Assembly: GCF_000004195.4 (NCBI RefSeq)
Contig: NC_030678.2
Location: 131,159,104 to 131,223,103, forward strand
DNA length: 64,000 bases
Direction of reading: 5' to 3'
Origin: Xenopus tropicalis
Lineage: Eukaryota > Chordata > Amphibia > Anura > Pipidae
Shown: piece by piece, positions 57,690-64,000 of the stretch
Position numbering within the stretch: the first letter of the stretch is position 1
How the letters are laid out: every line of letters starts with the position of its first letter
Notes under the pieces: generated by a model
What the model was told of the DNA's origin: nothing
The model's input: only the letters and a program-made list of their open reading frames with translations
The model's database searches: none
Program-made: the position numbers and the translations under genes

Positions 57690-59075
57690 TCCTGGCAGTC
57701 ATATGTACACATAGCAGGAAAACAAACAAAAAAAAGATCAATTTCTTTCAGCTTGCATCAAAACCTACTATTTACTCTTGAAAATCAATATGAGCCCCGA
57801 TGGCAGAATTTTCATAATAAAAGTAACCTTGTTCAACATTAACAATATGCAAAGCCTACCTACAAAATAAGTATGAACACACACCACATTAATCATATTT
57901 CAGAAATTAACTGAATTTTCAGAGGGACTACACCTACATGGGTCAATAAACCCTATATTAGACACATCCACAGGCCACACTCAGACATATATCCTGCAAA
58001 ACTCTCAACAAAATGAAGAAAATCCTTTCAGTGTTACAGTTAATAGATAGTGATGAGCAATATCCTGTTTCACCGAAAAAATTGCCAAAGTTTGCAAAAA
58101 TTTGTGCAATGGTAAAAACACGTAAAATGCAGTGCATCAAAAAAATTTGCTGTGCGCAATCAAAAAATGACACAACAAACAATCCACCAATGGCAAAATG
58201 CAGAGATTTGCTGCAAATCCATGCCTGCTGAAAAAATTTGCTCATATATATTAATAGACATCTGGAGAAATATCCATGCGATTACTGAGGATTATACCCA
58301 CTACTGCTGCGTACATAAGTGCTACAAAAGAATAGATTACATATATATTAATAACAAGTACCTTCAATTGAGAACCACAGCTACAATTGGTATGAATTTT
58401 TCTTTCAGATCACTCTCCAGTAGAGTTACAAATCAATATTTAAGTGGTACCAAATAGGGTCTAAAACTGAATAATAAATGTGTCCATTATCCAACATCCG
58501 AAATACCATGAACAGATTAAAAAAAAACAAAAAAACTAATTGCTATATTTAAAACAAAGGTTAACAATGATATACATCTACATATTCAATGGGAAGCGTG
58601 CTAATGTGTCTTAAGGGGCCATTAAACAGCCTTAGGATCAAAAGTGAAGAGAGAAACAGCAGAACATTCTTTTCACTATTAACAACTTACCGCAGTGACA
58701 CAAAGAGAATCAGATGCAGAAGATCTGGGACAGTTGCCAACAAAAAAGCCCCCAGAACTTAAAAATATATTTGATAAAGAAACCAATAAGGCATATCTAA
58801 CCTTAAACAAAAACACATTCAATTTGGCAATAAAAGTGTGTGTGGGGGGGGAATAACCACAAATGACAGTCTCAGTGTAACAGGTCATACATTTTAAACA
58901 TGAATCTCAAAACCGAACTTTAGTGCAAAAAAACCTCAATGCTTTCAAATTTACTAGCAAGCCCTCAACAACCTGAAAGGCAATAATCCAAGCACAGATT
59001 CTACAAAGAGAAAAGTAGAAATACTGTATATCAAAAACATTCACTGCAGGAAATGTCTGTATGCATCAGGGCTCT
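57690..59075 (+). pseudogene. Old L1 ORF2 remnant (endonuclease and linker), split by a MITE
   Basis: Endonuclease pieces can be read in order. These are SPDGRIFIIKVTLFNI (57790 on), NPILDTSTGHTQTY (about 57949), then VLQLID up to the MITE at 58048. After the MITE IWRNIHAITEDYTHY follows from about 58260, then KRIDYIYINNKYLQL (about 58328-58372), the RIDY box of L1 endonuclease. Linker pieces follow, such as ALGSKVKRETAE (about 58626-58665), down to about 59075. It parallels residues about 85-400 of the intact ORF2 starting at 60816. Stops and shifts throughout. The reverse transcriptase is absent: the next L1 begins at 59144. Confidence 0.82.
58048..58250. mobile_element. hAT-type MITE (TAGTGATGAG family) inserted in L1 ORF2
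   Basis: A 203-bp copy starts TAGTGATGAGCAATATCCTG. Its right end is TTTGCTCATATATA, with the last bases degraded. The octamer TTAATAGA is found on both sides (58040-58047 and 58251-58258), an exact 8-bp duplication. Removing the insert and one octamer joins the interrupted L1 reading frame at the codons for LID and IWRN, which proves the insertion point. Confidence 0.93.
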
Positions 59076-59236
59076 AATGTCCCTAACGAATGATCATATA
59101 TCCAAAATTGTAGATGCATTTATAGTATAAAACCTTTATTTAAGGGGGGGCGTGGCTAACTGCTCAACGGGATGGACGCATAGCTCTGGAGCTCCGCTGC
59201 AGACCTGTGGGTTAAGAGACAGAGATCGCATTTAAA

Positions 59237-60331
59237 ATGGGCAAACACAGTAAAACTAAAGACGTAACAAAAGATAACCCTAAAACAAACAAACTTACCG
59301 AGTCACAGAAGCTCCTTAAAAAGTTTCTGATGCCGTCCGATGCTGAGGAAGACAGATGCGCCATGAGGCCTAGTGCCGCGGAGGCGGGTGGAGGTGAGCC
59401 TGACTCTGATGGCGATTCTTCCGTATCTGAAAAAAATACAATAGCTTACCTAAAAACCTTGCCAACCAAACAAGATTTTACAAATCTGGCACAACAAATA
59501 AAGGAAATGCTCAAAGAAGAGGTAGCAGACCTCAAAGCCGAGATCGCGTCTCTCCATATTAAAGCTGCAGAAAGTGAAACGAAGTTGGAAACAGTTGAAA
59601 CTTCGGTAGACTCGCTCCTGGCAGTGGCGCAGTTACAAGGTAAAGCCATACAAGCACTAACTAGACGCGTTGAGGATCTAGACAATAGAGGCAGGAGATG
59701 CAATTTAAGAATACGGGGCCTTCCGGAAACGGTAGAACCCCAACAGCTAAAACAAGCAGTGATGTCTATATTTAACTCTATATTAAACAGGCCTGATGCC
59801 AAGGAGATTCATGTGGAACGTATCCATCGTGCTCTACAGCCCAAGGGGCTGGCATCAGAGAAGCCAAGAGATGTAATTTGCTGCCTACTACACTACTCTA
59901 CCAAAGATGAAATCCTCACCAAGGCCAGACAATTGAAAACTATACAACATGGGAACGCTGAGATTACGATTCTACAGGACCTCTCCTGGTTTACTTTGCA
60001 ACAACGCCGAATGATGAAACCGCTCACAGACATCCTCAAGGAAAAGAAAATTCTATTCCGATGGGGATACCCCTTTAGTATACAAGCCACGATCGCAGGG
60101 AAACTACATACAATCGCATATCCAGAGGATATTCAACCATTTCTACAAGCCTGCAATGCACCAGAGGTATCCCTAGCGGAATGGAAAAGATTTGTGCAAT
60201 TACCGGAGCCGGTCCCTCTCCCAGCGAGAGAAAGTTGGACTGAAGTTTCCACTCCTAAAGCCAAAAGGAAAAGGCCACGACAAAATGCAGACAAAAACGG
60301 AGACCATACGGAAACCATGGAACCCGGCTGA
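59237..60331 (+). CDS. L1 ORF1 protein, RNA-binding chaperone
   Basis: This complete 364-residue frame encodes L1 ORF1p, which coats L1 RNA as a trimer and is needed for retrotransposition. An acidic, low-complexity N-terminus (about 35-65) precedes a long heptad-rich coiled coil (about 80-150) ending VEDLDNRGRRCNLRIRGLPE. An RRM follows (about 155-232), then the C-terminal domain (about 233-305), which includes LKEKKILFRWGYPFSIQA. A basic tail (KAKRKRPRQ, 341-349) could bind nucleic acid. The length is close to that of mammalian ORF1p (about 340). The ATG at 59237 is the first in the frame and lies 93 bp from the element's start. There are no disabling changes. The ORF1 remnant at 23068 aligns from residue 144 onward. 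Confidence 0.95.
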   Translation: MGKHSKTKDVTKDNPKTNKLTESQKLLKKFLMPSDAEEDRCAMRPSAAEAGGGEPDSDGDSSVSEKNTIAYLKTLPTKQDFTNLAQQIKEMLKEEVADLKAEIASLHIKAAESETKLETVETSVDSLLAVAQLQGKAIQALTRRVEDLDNRGRRCNLRIRGLPETVEPQQLKQAVMSIFNSILNRPDAKEIHVERIHRALQPKGLASEKPRDVICCLLHYSTKDEILTKARQLKTIQHGNAEITILQDLSWFTLQQRRMMKPLTDILKEKKILFRWGYPFSIQATIAGKLHTIAYPEDIQPFLQACNAPEVSLAEWKRFVQLPEPVPLPARESWTEVSTPKAKRKRPRQNADKNGDHTETMEPG

Positions 60332-60815
60332 CTCTGGTAACCCTACCCGGTAACAATACATCATACACTGTTTGCTCACTTTTATGCTAACCTTACTTTA
60401 AACTGGAACGACATGTTTATTTTGGCCATTTGGGCGATCCCCTAGTTGGGAACACGGTAAAAAGTTACCCACCACGGCTTTGCGGAAAACCCGATAGGGC
60501 ATATCTCCCCCCCGAGGTTAAGAATGGGCCCACTACAATGCCTGCCGCAGGATAGAAGGCAAAAGGCATTGGTCCCACTCCTATTAATGCTTACCGACAG
60601 ATACAACTATGCTGTTTATGGTTTAACCGGAACCTATTCGGTTATGTTTCAAAGTTATTTCATAATATTCTATGTAACTGTAATTGACGCACTTGTATAT
60701 AGTTGCTGGCACATATTCCTTTTCTACATATATAAGATCTCTCAAAGTGATATTTTGATTGACATATGGTGGTATAAACTGTTATGGTACTGTAATACTT
60801 ACCTTGAATCACACA
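60332..60815 (+). other. L1 inter-ORF spacer
   Basis: 484 bp between the ORF1 stop and the likely ORF2 start, with a CCCCCCC run near 60510. The frame of ORF2 extends upstream to an ATG at 60759, but those 19 residues do not look like L1 protein. A 100-codon frame (60524-60826) in the spacer has no domain. Confidence 0.7.
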
Positions 60816-63800
60816 ATGGCAGGTAACTTGAAAATTGTATCCTTGAATGTGAATGGTTTAAATACTCCTGAAAAAAGAAAGCAGATTGTTAAAATTATGC
60901 GGAAACAGAAAGGGGACATAGTTATCTTACAAGAAACCCACTTTAGAAAAGAAGCCCCCCCGATGCATAAGTTAGGGACTTACTCACAATGGTTCTATAG
61001 CAACAACTCCCAGCAGAAAACTAGGGGTGTAGCCATTGCCATTAGAAATACAGTAGATTTCAAATTACAGACAACCCTGTCTGATCAAAATGGGAGATAT
61101 TTAATAATTAAAGGGTTGCTGTACCATTCTAAGTGTACTATAGGAAGTATCTATGCACCCAACATAAAGCAAGGGAAATTCTTCTCACAACTAACCCATA
61201 AGATAGCGGAATTTGCAGAAGGGGCTACCATTATGGGAGGAGACCTGAATATAGCCTTAAATCCATCTTTAGATACCTCCAAAGGAGTATCTAGCTCTAC
61301 CCCACAAACAATAAAAGCTGTACATAAGCATCTGCAGACACTCAGACTAATAGACTCCTGGAGGTTTCTAAACCCCACTTCTAAAGAATTTACGTTCTAC
61401 TCTTATGCGCAAAATGGATACTCCCGAATTGACTATATATTTATCTCCCAGCATTATCTCCATTGGCTCCAACAAGCCTCCATTGATAATATCTCATGGT
61501 CAGATCATGCTACCATCTCAGCCACCTTTCAGGTCCCAAATAGACCTAAACATGAGTGGAACTGGAGGCTGAATGATAATTTGCTCAAGGACTGTGAATG
61601 TCAAGCAGAACTCCAGTCCACTATTAAGGATTATAAAGAGAATGTGCTAAATGACCCATCTTCACACCAATCTAAATGGTTAGCCTTAAAATGTGTCATT
61701 AGAGGCATATTAATTAAACACGGAGCTAGGTTAAAAAGGGAAAGACAGAACAATCTAAATAGACTACTTACAGAAATTCAACAGTTAGAAGCACAGCACC
61801 AAGTGAGCCTAGACAAGGATATCTTACAAACCCTCACAAACAAACGATTAGAACTAAAGCAATATTTTAATGCCCAAACGACATTTGATATGATCAGACT
61901 GAAACAGAAATATTATGAATTTGGGAACAAATCTGGGAAACTCCTAGCTAGAGCATTAAAGGACAGGCAAACTAACCAATACATACACAAAATCAAAAAT
62001 GCAAAAGGGGAGATACAAGTGCTCCCAGGGAAAATAGCACTGGCATTCAAAAATTTCTATGAAAGCCTCTACAATATCCCCCAAACAACTGAACCAAATA
62101 AATTTACGGGTAAGATAAGGGAATACTTAACAAAATTTCAGCTCCCTAAACTTGACTCTCTCTCCTTAGAAAAATTATGTGCTCCATTCCATACCCAAGA
62201 AATTCTGGATGCAATCAAACAAACACAGCCTCATAAAGCACCGGGACCTGATGGGTTCACAAGCCAATCTACAAACAATTTGCTCTTCCCCTGATGCCAT
62301 TATTCCTAAATTTTATTAACGAAATAGGACCGACCCATGCATTAAATAAAGAATTCCTCTTGGCCCATATCTCAGTCATCCATAAACAGGGCAAGGACCC
62401 CACTGGCTGTGGTAGTTATAGACCGATATCCCTGTTAAATACAGACCTAAAGCTATATACAAAAATCATAGCAATGAGACTTAACCCCCTACTACCTCTA
62501 CTTATTCATAGGGACCAGGTAGGATTTGTGAAAGGGAGAGAAGGCAAAGAAAACACTATGAAAATTCTGCATTTAATTGCCATAGCCCAGAGGCAACATA
62601 TACCCTCCCTGCTCTTGTCTACTGACACAGAAAAGGCTTTTGATAGAGTAAATTGGATTTTTTTGAAACATATGCTAGAGGGTTTAGGCCTTACTACCAC
62701 TTTCAGGGATAAAATAATGGCTTTATACTCGGACCCGACGGCACAGGTAAAAATCAATGGTATCAGGTCAGAACCCTTTCATATCAGAAACGGGACTAGG
62801 CAGGGCTGTCCGTTATCCCCTTTATTGTATGTCTTATGTATGGAACATCTGCTAATAGCCATTAGAGCAAATAAAGATATTAAAGGTTTGACAGTGGGAG
62901 TACATGAATACAAAGCAGCAGTGTTTGCAGACGATCTTATGTTGTGTGTAACGAAACCCCATATCTCTATGCCATGCATCATGAAGGAGTTACAAATTTA
63001 TGGAGACATTTCTAATTATAAGATCAACATGTCCAAATCAGAAGTGTTACCAATTTACCTACCCAAACAAACGGAAAAGTTGCTAAAAATGAACTTTACG
63101 TTTAAATGGCAGAGAGACAGAATTAGATATCTGGGAATACTTCTCCCGCAGAACTTAGCCAATATTTATTTATATAATTTTAAACCCCTGCTTCATACAG
63201 TAGAGAAGTTACTTCAGAGCTGGGACCTTCAACACTTCACCTGGACGGGTCGGATCAATATAATTAAAATGTCGATATTACCCAAGATCCTCTATCTTTT
63301 CCAGACACTCCCCATTTGCCTACCAAAAAGTTTCTTTCAAACACTGGAAACAACTATCAATAGGTTTATTTGGTGCAAAAAATGTTCCAGGCTCAGGAAA
63401 TCTATTTTATATATGCCTAAACACTCTGGGGGTCTAAGCCTACCTGACCTTTTTTCCTATCACCAAGCAACCTTACTGACTAAGCTAACTGAACACGCAC
63501 AGGCTGCTGTAACCAAACAATGGAAAACATTGGAAAACTTTTGGGCAACAATCCCTGTACAAAACATTCTATGGAATAAGGACATTCATTCTAAAGTATA
63601 CGTGGGCAACAATCCCCAGATTCAAGCCTTAACTACATTCTGGAGACGGTTCAATCCGAAATACAATCTGGTTCCTTATCCCTCTCCAATGATTCCATTA
63701 AGCTTAAACCCGGAATACCCTCCTGGCTTAATAGACAACGGCCTCCCATTTGCCTTTGGATTACAAAACCTACAATTGCATCATGTGCTGGACCCCCCAG

Positions 63801-64000
63801 GCCAATCTTCCATGATAAAAGTTAACACATCATTATGGAGCAACAGAGACCATTGGAGACATACCCAAATAAAACACTACCTATACAAGAACCCTAACCT
63901 ACAACAAGCAAACAGAACCCCCACGGACTTTGAAAAATTGTGCGACTCTAAAATACCTAACAATCACTTGATTTCACGGCTCTATAAATTGGTACTATCA
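60816..64000 (+). pseudogene. L1 ORF2 (endonuclease and reverse transcriptase), one frameshift, cut by window edge
   Basis: ORF2p nicks target DNA and reverse-transcribes L1 RNA. I start at 60816 because MAGNLKIVSLNVNGLN is the usual beginning. Endonuclease signs, numbered from it: N11 and N13, QETH (39-42), IYAPN (112-116), GGDLN (141-145), RIDY (204-207) and SDH (229-231), so all catalytic residues are present. A linker leads to KAPGPDGF (474-481). The frame then hits a stop at 62292. The next frame, from 62270, continues the protein without a stop to base 64000 (577 codons). It includes the aspartate at 62624-62626 (TDTEKAFDRV), GTRQGCPLSPLL (about 62791) and FADD (62924-62935). One base appears missing near 62268. 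About 200 residues should lie beyond the edge. Confidence 0.93.

Larger units (their letters stand above)
59144..64000 (+). mobile_element. Near-intact L1-clade LINE, 3' end beyond the window
   Basis: The element begins at the G-run GGGGGGGCGTGGCTAAC, a usual L1 5' start in Xenopus. A short leader of about 93 bp precedes ORF1 (59237-60331). A 484-bp spacer separates ORF1 from ORF2 (60816 to beyond the edge). Both ORFs have L1-clade architecture: coiled coil plus RRM in ORF1, APE-type endonuclease then reverse transcriptase in ORF2. Apart from one frameshift near 62268 everything visible is open, so the insertion is young. Target duplication and poly(A) cannot be seen because the 3' end is cut off. 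Confidence 0.93.

Noticed and set aside
59446..59802. 118-codon minus-strand frame
   Set aside because: Shadow of L1 ORF1 on the opposite strand.
60759..60815. Upstream ATG as the ORF2 start
   Set aside because: The 19 residues before MAGNLK do not resemble L1 ORF2, and L1 proteins usually begin right at the endonuclease strand.
60524..60826. 100-codon frame between the L1 ORFs
   Set aside because: No domain, lies in the spacer and overlaps the ORF2 start in another frame.

Overview
The window looks like a stretch of amphibian nuclear genome, most likely Xenopus. It is AT-rich. I see no host protein-coding exon, rRNA, tRNA or CRISPR that I can support. What can be read is a dense mosaic of transposable elements whose sequence styles I know from Xenopus: short palindromic MITEs, T2/Kolobok-like TTAA elements, L1, Penelope-like elements and Ty3/gypsy. 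The species call rests on recognising those repeat families, not on a host gene. The rest is AT-rich non-coding DNA, either intergenic or intronic.

Layout. Bases 1-2300 hold a wrecked Ty3/gypsy pol (protease, reverse transcriptase with a clean internal deletion, RNase H) running into a probable LTR. From 4.9 to 20 kb there are MITEs: hAT-type with 8-bp duplications, TA-flanked, PIF/Harbinger-like TAA-flanked, and a T2-like one. One hAT element carries an internal 40-bp minisatellite. From 21.4 to 24.2 kb there is a cluster of dead retroelement pieces: an L1 ORF2 piece and a gypsy integrase piece on the minus strand, and an L1 ORF1 piece on the plus strand. From 28 to 30.7 kb lie a second large Harbinger-like foldback, a Kolobok-like element and a short hAT MITE. 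From 32.4 to 35.5 kb lie a MITE, two Penelope-like endonuclease remnants and a CR1-like reverse transcriptase remnant. From 36.4 to 47.4 kb there are more hAT MITEs, including two 60 bp apart, and a full-length hairpin element. From 47.5 to 49.3 kb lie a 946-bp hAT element and a 622-bp solo LTR, each with a perfect target-site duplication. From 52.8 to 54.1 kb there is a CpG-rich foldback element holding 38-bp tandem repeats and a nested TA-flanked MITE. At 54.6-55.9 kb there is a Penelope-like 3' end on the minus strand.

The right end (57.7-64 kb) is the most gene-like part. An old L1 ORF2 is split by a hAT MITE with a perfect 8-bp duplication. It is followed immediately by a young L1 element with a complete 364-codon ORF1 and an ORF2 open to the window edge except for one -1 frameshift near 62268. 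These elements do not form a pathway. What the window offers is a record of nested and relative insertion ages. I found no convincing new biological system; the most notable items are the near-intact L1, the hAT family with its internal tandem arrays, and a CpG-rich word shared between MITEs of two superfamilies.
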